Source of the DNA: a virus
Reading direction: 5' to 3' (one strand)
DNA: 64,000 nt
IMG/VR virus record: IMGVR_UViG_3300045256_000058
Span: 62,001 to 126,000 of that record
Within the stretch, counting starts at the first letter, position 1, and every line of letters starts with the position of its first letter. Shown piece after piece: positions 36,117 through 44,649 of this stretch. Below the pieces are notes generated by a model that saw only the letters and a list, made by a program, of their open reading frames with translations, made no database searches and was not told where the DNA came from. Position numbers and translations under genes: made by a program.

Positions 36117-37511
36117 ATGGTTCAAAGAACTAAGAATGATACATATCTTCTCACCGAACGTGAGGTAGTCGAGTTTGGTAAACGTCTGAAGAAAAAGCTG
36201 AATTACAGCCCTTCTCTCGCGCTTGATATTGCAAATCTGATTGAAGGTGGTGAGATTCTTCCCACTCCTGACATCAAATCTCAGATTCGTAAGCAATTAA
36301 GCAAACAATTAACTTTGAAAGCCGATGCTTCCGGTCAATATCGTGATGTGAAGGGTGAGAAGGTTCCCTCTTATGCAGATGCAATGGATTCGTATGTTGA
36401 TGAACACTTCAAAGTTCAGAAAAATACGGTAGAATTTCTGCAAGAACTGAAATCTGGCGGAGATTTGAACAAAGTTCCTGGTAGAACACCGTTAGAAAAG
36501 ACGTTTACTCTTCTACGGATGCTCGATAAGAACGATGGCAAATCAAGCTCTCCCATGCCTACTGGTGGTGGAGGTGGTGGCGAATTCATGCCTACTTTCT
36601 CTGGTGGTAATAGTCGAGGTTCTGCTTCTGCACGTAATCTTCATGACCAACTTGAGTTTCTAGACAAAATTACTCCTGAGAGTAAGGAACTCATGTCTAC
36701 TCTGGAGAATGATATGTATGACGATGGCACAGAAGAGGATGAAGATACTCAGAATGCCATTAGTATTGCCAGCAATGTTTATCGTGAAATTCTCAAGTCT
36801 GCATCGATGCTTGACAGAGTTACGGCTATTCACACTAAGCCGACTTCTCGATTAATTCCAGATGTAACTGGCGACCGTATCGAACATAGAGCAATTCGTG
36901 GCTTTGAAGAGACTGGCAAAATTCATGCTAAAGAGTTCATTCGTCCTCGTCCAGTAATGCTCTCTCGAATTATTGAGCATCAAACTCAGGTCAAACAAAT
37001 CTATCGACAAGAACAGTCAATGCCGATTATTGCCCTTCTTATTGATGATTCTGGTTCTATGAACGAGAATTACAAACGAGAAAAAGCACTCGGTATTCTT
37101 CACAATATGCTTGAGCGTGTAATGAAGAGTGAGACTTGGTTATTATTCTCTTTCTTTGAGAAACAAGCTCACAAATTCTACACTTTTGAAGCTGGCGATG
37201 TCGAAGCTGTCAAGAAGTTCTATCGAGGTGCTGTCAAACATAAATTTGATACTGGTGGAACTTACGTTGGTGGTGCTGCTCAACGGGCACTTGAAGAACT
37301 TGACAAAATCTACGACAAATATACGGAGATTGACTTCTCTCGTCGTGACCGTCACTTGATTCTTGTAAATGATGGTCAAGATGATGCGTCTAATCTTACT
37401 CTTCAGATGTTAAATGGTGCAAAGCTTCATGCTTTTGTACTTGATTCCGATAATGAAGAGTTACGAAGATTGGCAATTCAGTCAGGTGGTTCGTATCGGA
37501 GCAAATTGTAA
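36117..37511 (+). CDS. VWA-domain protein, partner of the MoxR-type ATPase
   Basis: 464 residues. The first 130 residues are helical and charged, residues 145-170 are a Gly/Ser-rich linker, and residues 180-240 are acidic. The C-terminal VWA domain contains the MIDAS motif DDSGSM (310-315) after PIIALLI, the conserved Thr in FDTGGTYVGGAA and the Asp in RHLILVNDGQDDAS. AAA+/VWA pairs of the MoxR/CoxE or RavA/ViaA type act together as metal-dependent chaperones. It follows the ATPase by 54 bases and is coupled to the next small gene. Confidence 0.85.
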   Translation: MVQRTKNDTYLLTEREVVEFGKRLKKKLNYSPSLALDIANLIEGGEILPTPDIKSQIRKQLSKQLTLKADASGQYRDVKGEKVPSYADAMDSYVDEHFKVQKNTVEFLQELKSGGDLNKVPGRTPLEKTFTLLRMLDKNDGKSSSPMPTGGGGGGEFMPTFSGGNSRGSASARNLHDQLEFLDKITPESKELMSTLENDMYDDGTEEDEDTQNAISIASNVYREILKSASMLDRVTAIHTKPTSRLIPDVTGDRIEHRAIRGFEETGKIHAKEFIRPRPVMLSRIIEHQTQVKQIYRQEQSMPIIALLIDDSGSMNENYKREKALGILHNMLERVMKSETWLLFSFFEKQAHKFYTFEAGDVEAVKKFYRGAVKHKFDTGGTYVGGAAQRALEELDKIYDKYTEIDFSRRDRHLILVNDGQDDASNLTLQMLNGAKLHAFVLDSDNEELRRLAIQSGGSYRSKL

Positions 37512-37750
37512 TGACTCTTGTTGACAGACAGAGAATCCTGACAGTATTAGAGAGATTTCTGTATCATCATCCAGAGATACAGAGTCTCCCTCTGTCAGAA
37601 AAAATTTCCAAGTTGGTTGAGTTCTTTCCTGCAATGGTGGTAAATGTCCGAGATTATACCTCGGAGGAGTATTCAAAAATCAAGTATTTACCATTGTACT
37701 GCGGAAATGAGCAAGGTGGTTGGGTTGCAGAGGTTTACTCACTTACATAA
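37511..37750 (+). CDS. Unassigned 79-aa protein
   Basis: Overlaps the VWA stop (TAATG). Begins MTLVDRQRILTVLERFLYHHPEI; helical N-terminus, then DYTSEEYSKIKYLPLYCGNEQGGWVAEVYSL. May be a small accessory to the ATPase/VWA pair by position only. Confidence 0.55.
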   Translation: MTLVDRQRILTVLERFLYHHPEIQSLPLSEKISKLVEFFPAMVVNVRDYTSEEYSKIKYLPLYCGNEQGGWVAEVYSLT

Positions 37751-37759
37751 GGAGGCTCT

Positions 37760-37942
37760 ATGACTACGGTAAAGAGAGGCAATTACACTATAACTACTCG
37801 TAATTCGGGTACTACATGGTTCGTAAAATGTCTTTTGAATGCTAAGGTTCGTATCTCCGAACGAGTAAAACAAATGTACGGTTGTTTCAACACAGAGGAA
37901 GAGGATGATGAACTTGTCTTCGGCTTTGATGACGGTTCGTGA
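37760..37942 (+). CDS. Unassigned 60-aa protein
   Basis: AAGGAGGC lies six to seven bases before the ATG. Begins MTTVKRGNYTITTRNSG, ends acidic (EEEDDELVFGFDDGS). Function unknown. Confidence 0.5.
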   Translation: MTTVKRGNYTITTRNSGTTWFVKCLLNAKVRISERVKQMYGCFNTEEEDDELVFGFDDGS

Positions 37943-38318
37943 CATTGTTTCTTCTCTAGCTACAGGGAAGAAACAAAATTGTAGGCATACTGCTTACGTT
38001 GACCTATTTGATGGTCATTTACTATACATTTCAACCTTTTCTATTAGTGATTCTTTCCATGAAACAGCTATTTTTCTAGTTGTAAATGGTAAGGTCACTA
38101 CTTGGGAAGAAATGTATCGAGAGGATTATTGCAATGCGGATGACGCAACAAAGCGACATGAAATAATCGTAGGGCAACTCTCAAACTTAGCTCGTTGGCT
38201 AAGACAGAGAAGGGAGCAAGGGGCTATACTACCTACTCCACTTCTTACTGCTGTAGAGACAGAGATAAAAATTTTACTCCCTCTGACTCGAAGCAGACAT
38301 GAATGTAATGAACAGTAA
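37905..38318 (+). CDS. Unassigned 137-aa protein
   Basis: Starts inside the end of the preceding gene behind AGAGGAAGAGG; ATG codons at 37905, 37908 and 37929 are all possible. Alpha/beta composition with NCRHTAYVDLFDGHLLYISTFSISDSFHETAIFLVV. No family recognised. Confidence 0.55.
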   Translation: MMNLSSALMTVRDIVSSLATGKKQNCRHTAYVDLFDGHLLYISTFSISDSFHETAIFLVVNGKVTTWEEMYREDYCNADDATKRHEIIVGQLSNLARWLRQRREQGAILPTPLLTAVETEIKILLPLTRSRHECNEQ

Positions 38319-38404
38319 ATAAGAAGCCTGTACAGATTACCGACTGCTGTATGGGTTAAGTATGAGTCGGAATTATATATTATATGAACGCTTGCTTTCC
38401 TCTG

Positions 38405-38440
38405 TGAGTAGTCAAAGGTAGATTACTCATATTGCTTTTT
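38405..38440 (+). terminator. Rho-independent terminator with the TTGCTTTTTCTATCC tail
   Basis: TGAGTA pairs with TACTCA over a 13-base loop, followed by TATTGCTTTTT. The tail 38432-38446 is identical to 31376-31390. The intergenic stretch 38319-38555 holds only this and the leader of the next gene. Confidence 0.6.
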
Positions 38441-38555
38441 CTATCCGTTCGATAAAGGTAATCGAATGATTCAGTTAGAAAAAGTAACAAGTGTATTACC
38501 GCTCGATAGAAGTAAAGAGTAGTGTATCGCTGTCAACCATCATCTCGGAGTCTTT

Positions 38556-39143
38556 ATGACCACGCCAAATCTTTCACTTCTTGTTCACATCTACGACAAT
38601 CACACCACAGTTCAAACTGCTAAATCTGGCGGAGCTTTCGGTAAACTCAACACTCTTCCGGTCGGTGCAAATCAACTCTTTCCTTCTGCTCCTGTAGTAG
38701 AAGATAACTCAGTCTATTTGATTGAGGGACACGATTTCACAAGTGACGCAATTTACTTCGTTGCATACAACGGTGCGAATCGTGAGCTTGCGGTTAGCTG
38801 GAAAACTAACACTGAAGCTGTTTACGTCTACGAAAATATCCCTCTGGAACTATTGACCCGATTTCTTGCTGCTAAAAGCAAGGGTTCATTTGTTTCCAGT
38901 CAAATTGTAGGCAAACAAAAGCTGAGTCGAATTACGAATCCTGCTGAGTTTACTCGCAACAAGCTATTTGAAGCGATTGGAACCAAGACAAAAGCACCCA
39001 CTTACGTTCGTGAGCCTCGCAATGCTTCAAATCCTGCCTCATCGAAAGCTAACCCAGGTAACAAGCAAGTTTCGGATGCCCAGCTAGAGCAAATGGCTCA
39101 GTATATCTTTGAAACTCTTGGTAGTTTGCCTAAGTTTCGGTAG
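38556..39143 (+). CDS. Unassigned 195-aa protein with a KTSC-like segment
   Basis: Residues about 85-125 (ELAVSWKTNTEAVYVYENIPLELLTRFLAAKSKGSFVSSQIVGK) follow the KTSC pattern: strand, VYVYENIP, a helix with A-x-S-x-G and F-x-x-x-I. The KTSC domain is a small module of unknown role found in phage and host proteins. An N-terminal beta-rich part and a basic Ser/Asn-rich tail surround it. Preceded by TCGGAG, 12 bases before the ATG. Confidence 0.55.
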   Translation: MTTPNLSLLVHIYDNHTTVQTAKSGGAFGKLNTLPVGANQLFPSAPVVEDNSVYLIEGHDFTSDAIYFVAYNGANRELAVSWKTNTEAVYVYENIPLELLTRFLAAKSKGSFVSSQIVGKQKLSRITNPAEFTRNKLFEAIGTKTKAPTYVREPRNASNPASSKANPGNKQVSDAQLEQMAQYIFETLGSLPKFR

Positions 39144-39219
39144 AATGGATATATAAGTTGAACTTATGTTCTCATACTCGATACTTTAAGTCGAGTTATG
39201 TCCCCTATTCGGTACTCAA

Positions 39220-39570
39220 ATGTTAGCTACAAAAATTGGCATTCAAGTTACTCCTCCTTCTGAGAAAGATTCGGTGGATGTAAACATCAATCTGCACAGC
39301 ACATTACCAGTCGGAACAAGATTGTATCTCGCCTCTGAAATGCGAAAGCTATTGGAGCATCGTGACAGTGACCGAGTAATTGCATCTTTTGTTTCCGATA
39401 CAGAGTATGCAAAGCTCTTTCTATCTCTCATGTCTTCTCGTAAAGAGGCTGAAGACTTCATTCTTAAACTAATGTCCTACAAGTCAAACGTTGATTATGC
39501 GAGTCTCAATGCGGTATCAAGCGAGAACGGGCAAACTTCAGAAACCCAATCGAAAAACAAGTGGGTCTAA
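39220..39570 (+). CDS. Unassigned 116-aa protein
   Basis: Begins MLATKIGIQVTPPSEKDSV; central helices (LYLASEMRKLLEHRDSDRVIASFV, AKLFLSLMSSRKEAEDFILKLM). Function unknown. The 77 bases after it encode nothing recognised. Confidence 0.55.
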   Translation: MLATKIGIQVTPPSEKDSVDVNINLHSTLPVGTRLYLASEMRKLLEHRDSDRVIASFVSDTEYAKLFLSLMSSRKEAEDFILKLMSYKSNVDYASLNAVSSENGQTSETQSKNKWV

Positions 39571-39647
39571 GGGCAGGTTACGAGCAGTAAAGCAACGAAC
39601 ACAAGCGACTAGGCGAATACTACAACAATTAAGCAGAGAATGGGAAA

Positions 39648-39884
39648 ATGGTTCAACTGATTAACTGGTTCATGTTAGTTACGGGTGTTTCTACCATCTT
39701 TCTAGGTGGTATGAGCATTTACGAAAACTCAATCTACACAAACTCACCACTACCAAGTGTAGGTATGGAGAGTAAGGTTCAGTCAGAAGCCTATAGTGAT
39801 ACAGGGAAAACAAGTGCAGCCGTTTTTCTAGGTTTATTCCTGCTTCGTTGGGGACTCATTGATATTCAAAGTGAAAGATACTAA
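39648..39884 (+). CDS. Small two-segment membrane protein
   Basis: 78 residues with hydrophobic segments LINWFMLVTGVSTIFLGGMSI and TSAAVFLGLFLLRWGLI, separated by a polar loop. Overlaps the next start (TAATG). Function unknown. Confidence 0.55.
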   Translation: MVQLINWFMLVTGVSTIFLGGMSIYENSIYTNSPLPSVGMESKVQSEAYSDTGKTSAAVFLGLFLLRWGLIDIQSERY

Positions 39885-40630
39885 TGAGCATGGAAATTTA
39901 TTTAACCGGAGGAGCAGTAAGAGACGCTCATATTTATGGTAATTTCACTTCCCATAAAGATTGGGATTTTGTAATTATTGCTCCTTCCTTTGAGGACATG
40001 GTAGCGCAATTTGAAGCTTCTGGTGGAAAAGTTTACAAATTGCAACCAGAGTTCGGTAGATTACGTGGTTTCTGGAAAGGTTATAACGGGGATTTCATGG
40101 TAGGTCGAATAGACGGTTTCTACCCTGATGGTCGTCATCCCGAAACTATTCAGATTGCGGAATCTATCGAACTAGATTTACAACGTAGGGATTTGGCTTT
40201 CAATGCAATGGCTGTTCCTGTTGACCCTGAAACTGGTGTTATTTACTGGAATGAAGTAATCGATTTGTTCGGAGGTCTTGACGACATTAGAAATAAAGTC
40301 ATTCGTCCAGTGGGTAACATTATTCACCGTGTAACTGAAGATGCTTTACGTTTAATGCGTTGGTATCGCTTTCAAGCTCAGTTACCAGGATTTACTCCTG
40401 ATTTAATGACAGTTGGAATGATAGAAAGTGAAGCGGAGATGTTAGGTCATGCCCTTTCTAAAATTTCATCTGATAGAAGAAGAGGCGAATTGTATCTAAT
40501 GTTTCAAGCAGATAGTATTCGCTCCATTCACATCCTATCGAGAATTCATATTGCAATTCTAAATGCAATGTTTTCTGGTGGGATTAAGTTATCACCAACC
40601 AATCGGATTCTAAAGGAAAAACTACAATGA
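39884..40630 (+). CDS. Minimal CCA-adding-type tRNA nucleotidyltransferase
   Basis: 248 residues. Class II nucleotidyltransferase head: YLTGGAVRDAHIYG (GG-x-VRD, residues 8-14), catalytic DWD at 26-28, then QRRDLAFNAMAV matching the RRDFTxNAM nucleobase region and DLFGGLDDIRNKVIRPVGN and EDALRLMRWYRFQAQ of the neck. CCA enzymes usually reach 370-450 residues; this one stops shortly after the neck, so body and tail are nearly absent. None of the window's tRNA genes encodes CCA, so a phage-supplied enzyme is reasonable. Poly(A) polymerase activity is the alternative within the family. Confidence 0.8.
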   Translation: MSMEIYLTGGAVRDAHIYGNFTSHKDWDFVIIAPSFEDMVAQFEASGGKVYKLQPEFGRLRGFWKGYNGDFMVGRIDGFYPDGRHPETIQIAESIELDLQRRDLAFNAMAVPVDPETGVIYWNEVIDLFGGLDDIRNKVIRPVGNIIHRVTEDALRLMRWYRFQAQLPGFTPDLMTVGMIESEAEMLGHALSKISSDRRRGELYLMFQADSIRSIHILSRIHIAILNAMFSGGIKLSPTNRILKEKLQ

Positions 40631-40833
40631 AGAAACGAGAGGACGCTCCTGCTGCTCACGCCCCAGTTGCATCAGATGAAGCGCTTTACAACAAGGATGA
40701 CCCCCGACATGAGGAAGCTGTGCAAATGTATAATCACATCGCTTCTCAAGCTGAACCAGATGAAGTGTTTATGTACACACTTCTTGAACCAGTAGAAGGT
40801 GCTGTTGATATTTCTACATCAAAACAGAAATGA
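40627..40833 (+). CDS. Unassigned 68-aa acidic protein
   Basis: ATGA overlap with the nucleotidyltransferase stop. Ala/Asp/Glu-rich and probably disordered (DAPAAHAPVASDEALYNKDDPRHEEA). Function unknown. Confidence 0.5.
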   Translation: MKKREDAPAAHAPVASDEALYNKDDPRHEEAVQMYNHIASQAEPDEVFMYTLLEPVEGAVDISTSKQK

Positions 40834-41051
40834 AACGAAGTCATTCACGACATTCGTATCCAATAGGTAAGCACATTCCAATTTCGGCAGTTCGTCCTGC
40901 TTCAAAACTATCTTGCCGATATGAAAGATTGCTCCCTCAATTTCGGCACTCTACGCAAGAGCAACGTAGAGCCATCAAAAGAATGCACACTCGAAAAAAC
41001 AGATACACCCTTCGTCATGAAACAACAAGCTACGAACCCGCTGATTGGTAA
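40830..41051 (+). CDS. Unassigned 73-aa basic protein
   Basis: ATGA overlap with the preceding stop. Very rich in Arg/His/Ser (KRSHSRHSYPIGKHIP); could bind nucleic acid. Overlaps the next gene by 35 bases in another frame, so its far end is uncertain. Confidence 0.4.
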   Translation: MKRSHSRHSYPIGKHIPISAVRPASKLSCRYERLLPQFRHSTQEQRRAIKRMHTRKNRYTLRHETTSYEPADW

Positions 41052-41313
41052 GCGATTTAAGTTCAATCACAACGGAGTGACGGAAACTGCTGAGATTTTT
41101 CAGCATAATATTCGTCCTCAAGGTAATACTTACGGAGTAATCATTCTTCGTGACCCTGATTTACCTCTTTCTACCTCTAACTCCAAATGGTTTTTCTCGA
41201 TTCCAGAAGATAGAGCGCAAGAGATTGTAAGTCGATTAGTCGTCCTATCGCTATCGCCAAATCAACCTTCTAAAAAGAAAAAGAAAGTCATTACTGTAGG
41301 TAGTAGAAAGTGA
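41017..41313 (+). CDS. Unassigned 98-aa protein
   Basis: Start placed at MKQQATNPLIGKRFKFNHNG because the longer frame upstream is occupied by the preceding gene. Contains a beta-rich middle (GNTYGVIILRDPDLPL) and a Lys-rich tail. Function unknown. Confidence 0.5.
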   Translation: MKQQATNPLIGKRFKFNHNGVTETAEIFQHNIRPQGNTYGVIILRDPDLPLSTSNSKWFFSIPEDRAQEIVSRLVVLSLSPNQPSKKKKKVITVGSRK

Positions 41314-41516
41314 GCTATATCTATCTTGCAGGTCAACAGGATACTCTCACATTTGCTCCAAACGTATTCTATGCCTCCTGTGATGAGCAGGAAGTAATGA
41401 GTAGGGCAAGAGAGTACCTTGATTCTTTACCTTCTGGCAGCAGAGTGGTAGTTCATCGTATTGAACTGAACACTCAAAATCCCCAAAAAGCAATGATTTT
41501 TCAAGGGTTAAAGTAA
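41310..41516 (+). CDS. Unassigned 68-aa protein
   Basis: Starts with GTG at 41310, overlapping the preceding stop. MSYIYLAGQQDTLTF then EQEVMSRAREYLDSLPSGSRVVVHRIEL. Overlaps the next start (TAATG). Function unknown. Confidence 0.5.
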   Translation: MSYIYLAGQQDTLTFAPNVFYASCDEQEVMSRAREYLDSLPSGSRVVVHRIELNTQNPQKAMIFQGLK

Positions 41517-41668
41517 TGAAACGTGGTAAAAAGATTGAAGCTGCGTTACAAAGACGCAAAAAAGCTTGGCAATTAATGCAAACTGATGCCTCTTGGCGTG
41601 GGGATGCGTTTCGCAAACACGGTATTGAAGGCTTTCGTGAGCCTGGTTCTCGTAAATTTCGCGGTTAA
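41516..41668 (+). CDS. Unassigned 50-aa basic protein
   Basis: MKRGKKIEAALQRRKKAWQL followed by WRGDAFRKHGIEGFREPGSRKFRG. Coupled to the preceding stop and strongly basic; a small nucleic-acid-binding protein is possible. Confidence 0.5.
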   Translation: MKRGKKIEAALQRRKKAWQLMQTDASWRGDAFRKHGIEGFREPGSRKFRG

Positions 41669-41699
41669 GTAAATCTATTGTTGTTGTTGAGGTCAAAAT

Positions 41700-42050
41700 A
41701 TGTTACGCACTGACAATTATCGAGTTAAGTTTCATCACGTTGAATTTGCCAAACGTGATAAAAATGTTCCGGGTGAATATCGTGCAAAGCGTGGAACAAT
41801 TGCAAAAATCTATCCTGCTCCTGCTCCTGGGGTTCAATTAGGTGAGCCTATCGTAGTAGGTTGGGCAGCTTGTTCACCCAAAGAAAAAACCTTCAATAAG
41901 GCAATCGGTCGATTTCTATCACTCTTTCGTGCATTACAAATTCACGGTTTTGATAGAGCCGCAAAGAAGGAAATCATGAATGCTTTCTGGGAAACCACAC
42001 CTCCTTCAAAAGTCTTTAACGATTCTGGTCTGTCCGAGTTCGACTATTAA
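41700..42050 (+). CDS. Unassigned 116-aa protein
   Basis: Beta-rich N-terminus (VKFHHVEFAKRDKNVPGEYRAKRGTIAKIYPAPAPGVQLGEPIVVGWAAC) and helical C-terminus. The pattern is of a small phage protein seen with single-stranded-DNA or replication genes, but no family was matched. Confidence 0.55.
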   Translation: MLRTDNYRVKFHHVEFAKRDKNVPGEYRAKRGTIAKIYPAPAPGVQLGEPIVVGWAACSPKEKTFNKAIGRFLSLFRALQIHGFDRAAKKEIMNAFWETTPPSKVFNDSGLSEFDY

Positions 42051-42086
42051 CTCTCACTGCAAACACTAAATTTACCGGAGATTACT

Positions 42087-42446
42087 ATGCCACTCAATTT
42101 GAAAATGTTCAAGCCTGTTCTCGGTGTCAAAAAAGTAACGAAAGAAGCAGGTGTTCTACCTGAAACTCTTCTTACTGTTGAAGAGGCTGAGAAACTTGCT
42201 GAAGGAAATGCGTTTGTTCGAGCTTTTCTGGATGACGATGATGTAGATGAAGCCAGCGTAATGTCCATCGCCACTGGTTTCAGCTACCGATTCAGCAAAA
42301 AATTCACACCTGAATTTAAGGCAAAACACGCCCATGCAATGCTCGATGAACTTCTAAGTCGCATGGAGAAAGAAAGCATGGGTATGAGTCAAGCGCTGGA
42401 TGCTGTTCAAGATATTGGCGAAGGATTCCGATTCAAGAGCGAATGA
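42087..42446 (+). CDS. Unassigned 119-aa acidic helical protein
   Basis: Preceded by CCGGAG. Begins MPLNLKMFKPVLGVKKV; central DDDDVDEASVMSIATGFSYRF and helices. Function unknown. Confidence 0.55.
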   Translation: MPLNLKMFKPVLGVKKVTKEAGVLPETLLTVEEAEKLAEGNAFVRAFLDDDDVDEASVMSIATGFSYRFSKKFTPEFKAKHAHAMLDELLSRMEKESMGMSQALDAVQDIGEGFRFKSE

Positions 42447-42455
42447 GGTAAACTT

Positions 42456-42587
42456 ATGTTACGCGATTTAGGACTGATGGCTATTTTCTTCCTTCTAGGA
42501 TGGAAAGCTGGCGACCAAATTGTTGAAAAAATGACTGGCTTTGCTAAGTCTGTTTCTGACGAAATCAAAAAACAACAAGATTCGTAG
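42456..42587 (+). CDS. Small 43-aa protein with hydrophobic N-terminal segment
   Basis: MLRDLGLMAIFFLLGWKAGD then a charged helix. One short membrane-prone segment. Preceded by GAGGTAAAC. Confidence 0.45.
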   Translation: MLRDLGLMAIFFLLGWKAGDQIVEKMTGFAKSVSDEIKKQQDS

Positions 42588-42596
42588 GACTAACCG

Positions 42597-42953
42597 ATGA
42601 AACCGATTCGAGTTCATGTCAATATCACCAATGAAGACATTAGAACAGGTGAGATTGCTCATGCTGGTAAGTGTCCGTTAGCTTATGCTTCTGCAAGGGC
42701 ATTGGCTGAGAATGAAGAGATTCCCGCTTGTGAAGTTCGAGTAATTGAATCACTTTATTTCTACTATGATTTGGAAACAAAAAGCAAGTGGATTAAGGTG
42801 GCTGAGTTACCCCAGCAAGTAAAAGAATGGGTATCTCGATTTGATAGCAAAAAGCAAGTTGAACCGATTGCGTTTGACATCGATGTTTACTTGCCTACTC
42901 AGAATGAATTGGATTCCAAAACGGAATTCATTTATGACCGAAAGTTGAACTAA
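42597..42953 (+). CDS. Unassigned 118-aa protein
   Basis: Starts MKPIRVHVNITNEDIRTGEIAHAGKCPLAYASARALAENEE; the VNITNEDI...G......CPLA...AR pattern is known from short phage and bacterial proteins of unknown function that begin with a beta strand and an invariant Cys-Pro-hydrophobic turn. Function unknown. Confidence 0.6.
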   Translation: MKPIRVHVNITNEDIRTGEIAHAGKCPLAYASARALAENEEIPACEVRVIESLYFYYDLETKSKWIKVAELPQQVKEWVSRFDSKKQVEPIAFDIDVYLPTQNELDSKTEFIYDRKLN

Positions 42954-42956
42954 TCT

Positions 42957-43139
42957 ATGAACGTATTACCTCTCTCAGAACACAATATACAGTTACTTAG
43001 CCAGTTTTATGACTATTGGGTAGCTGTTGAAGAAGTAATTTCACATAATGCTTCTCTTTACATTAAGTTAAGAGATGATATTGTGTCTGACCTTCCTAAA
43101 CCTCTGAGAGGGGTAGTTCACGTTCTTAACGGGACATAA
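42957..43139 (+). CDS. Unassigned 60-aa protein
   Basis: Begins three bases after the preceding stop. MNVLPLSEHNIQLLSQFYDYW then a helical stretch. Function unknown. Confidence 0.45.
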   Translation: MNVLPLSEHNIQLLSQFYDYWVAVEEVISHNASLYIKLRDDIVSDLPKPLRGVVHVLNGT

Positions 43140-43143
43140 AGTT

Positions 43144-43569
43144 ATGAAAGTTTATACATATAATGAACGCTTTTTTAACGAGTTGGAAAATGTAGACGAT
43201 AACGTTGTTGAATCACGACTCGTTCCTTTTGGTACGCTTTCGGTTGGAACTAAATTTATACTTCCTAATACAAAAACTAAAAAGTATCGTGGTAATACTC
43301 ATTCAATAGATATTAGAACTACTGAGCCAATAGAAACAGTAACAACTGTGTCATCGGTTTACGGAGCAATAAATACTGCTATTAAATATAAATATGAAAC
43401 AAAAACTAAGTTTCAACCTTATATTTATGTAAAGATTTCTCCAAGAAAAAGACCGAATTACGGCTTTGAGTATAACGCTAAGATAGATAGACACTCTTAC
43501 AATCGAGAATATCTCTCAGGTTTTATTTCTGACGATACTTTAGTTCTACCACTTGACAAGAGGGAATGA
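43144..43569 (+). CDS. Unassigned 141-aa beta-rich protein
   Basis: Lys/Thr/Tyr-rich with FGTLSVGTKFILPNTKTKKYRGNTHS and YKYETKTKFQPYIYVKISPRKRPNYGFEYNAKI. No family recognised. Confidence 0.55.
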   Translation: MKVYTYNERFFNELENVDDNVVESRLVPFGTLSVGTKFILPNTKTKKYRGNTHSIDIRTTEPIETVTTVSSVYGAINTAIKYKYETKTKFQPYIYVKISPRKRPNYGFEYNAKIDRHSYNREYLSGFISDDTLVLPLDKRE

Positions 43570-43613
43570 AATGTTTAGTATTAGGTTAGGTGATTTCAGG
43601 ATAACGATTGAAA

Positions 43614-44216
43614 ATGCAAAGCTTCAACCTGACCCCGGTACAGTACTCCGGTCAAAAGTACACAATCGATGCAGTCCCACTAGGCGCAAAGCGAAATGGC
43701 GGAAATCTGTCTCTCGTCTCGGCTCCAAAGGGGTTAGGAAATGGTGAGTACATTACTCTTGAAACATCGGGTACTGGAAGACCGAAAATCAGCAGAGCTA
43801 ATTATGACTCAGATTTACCTGTGTCTTGGTTAGCTAAACTATCTGCAAAGAACAAACAGGCTCTAGGTAAAGGGATTATTTACATTCCTCGCATTGACTT
43901 TCATACCGTACAGATTCTTTCCTACGGGGTTGGTTACTATAATCCAACTAAATCTGAAGGGTATTTAGAGTTATTGCTTCATGTAAAACCTTCTCCTGGT
44001 TATTCGATTCCAATCATTGTTGACGATGGTTGTCCTGTTTGTTATGAGAGCAATCGAAGAAATATTCGAGGATATGTATTCAGCACTGCGGAAGTTGCAA
44101 TATTAGATTTCGAGACACTTTACGGACTTACTGATATTAGCTCTCTCGATACACCAAGCAACTCGTATATAAAGCTGAGTATTGATTCATTACCAGAGGT
44201 TCAAAATGCCGCGTAA
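43614..44216 (+). CDS. Unassigned 200-aa protein with a Cys pair
   Basis: ATG at 43614 (MQSFNLTPVQYSGQKY); a TTG two codons upstream is also possible. Contains VDDGCPVCYESNRRNIRG with a CxxC pair that might bind a metal. Overlaps the next start by 11 bases. No family recognised. Confidence 0.55.
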   Translation: MQSFNLTPVQYSGQKYTIDAVPLGAKRNGGNLSLVSAPKGLGNGEYITLETSGTGRPKISRANYDSDLPVSWLAKLSAKNKQALGKGIIYIPRIDFHTVQILSYGVGYYNPTKSEGYLELLLHVKPSPGYSIPIIVDDGCPVCYESNRRNIRGYVFSTAEVAILDFETLYGLTDISSLDTPSNSYIKLSIDSLPEVQNAA

Positions 44217-44649
44217 AACAATGCGACCTTCTCAAGAGGAGATTTTAGAGCAACAACGTGCAGAGTACGCTCAATTTTATGCAATGCTTCCTTGTTCTAT
44301 TATTCAATTAATGGGTGAAGCAGAAAGAGTTGGGATTTCAGCCGTTGTCCATAAGTACGAAAACGGTAAGTTAAGTGTAACTTTTGAATTCGCACAAGTT
44401 CAGTTTGAAGTTCCTTTATGGGATATGAGTTCAACAGTGGGTAATCAACTTTCTATCGAGGGTGAAACTCATTGGTCACAACGGGACGCTGTACAAGCTG
44501 TAATCAATGCAATTGAAGATTACAAATATGAGCTAGAGCAAGAACATCAACAAGAGAAACTCTATCACTCTGCTCTTTCCAAATTAACTCCCGAAGAAGC
44601 TCATATTCTTCAAGAAAGATTTATGAGACTTGGTAGATGCTTAGTGTAA
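44206..44649 (+). CDS. Unassigned 147-aa protein
   Basis: Starts MPRKTMRPSQEEILEQQRAEY, preceded by GAGG. A beta-rich middle (AVVHKYENGKLSVTFEFAQVQFEVPLWDM) between helical ends. Overlaps the macro-domain gene by 13 bases. Function unknown. Confidence 0.55.
   Translation: MPRKTMRPSQEEILEQQRAEYAQFYAMLPCSIIQLMGEAERVGISAVVHKYENGKLSVTFEFAQVQFEVPLWDMSSTVGNQLSIEGETHWSQRDAVQAVINAIEDYKYELEQEHQQEKLYHSALSKLTPEEAHILQERFMRLGRCLV

Noticed and set aside
34962-37379. Several antisense frames opposite the MoxR/VWA genes
   Set aside because: They are shadows produced by codon bias in the strongly coding plus strand.
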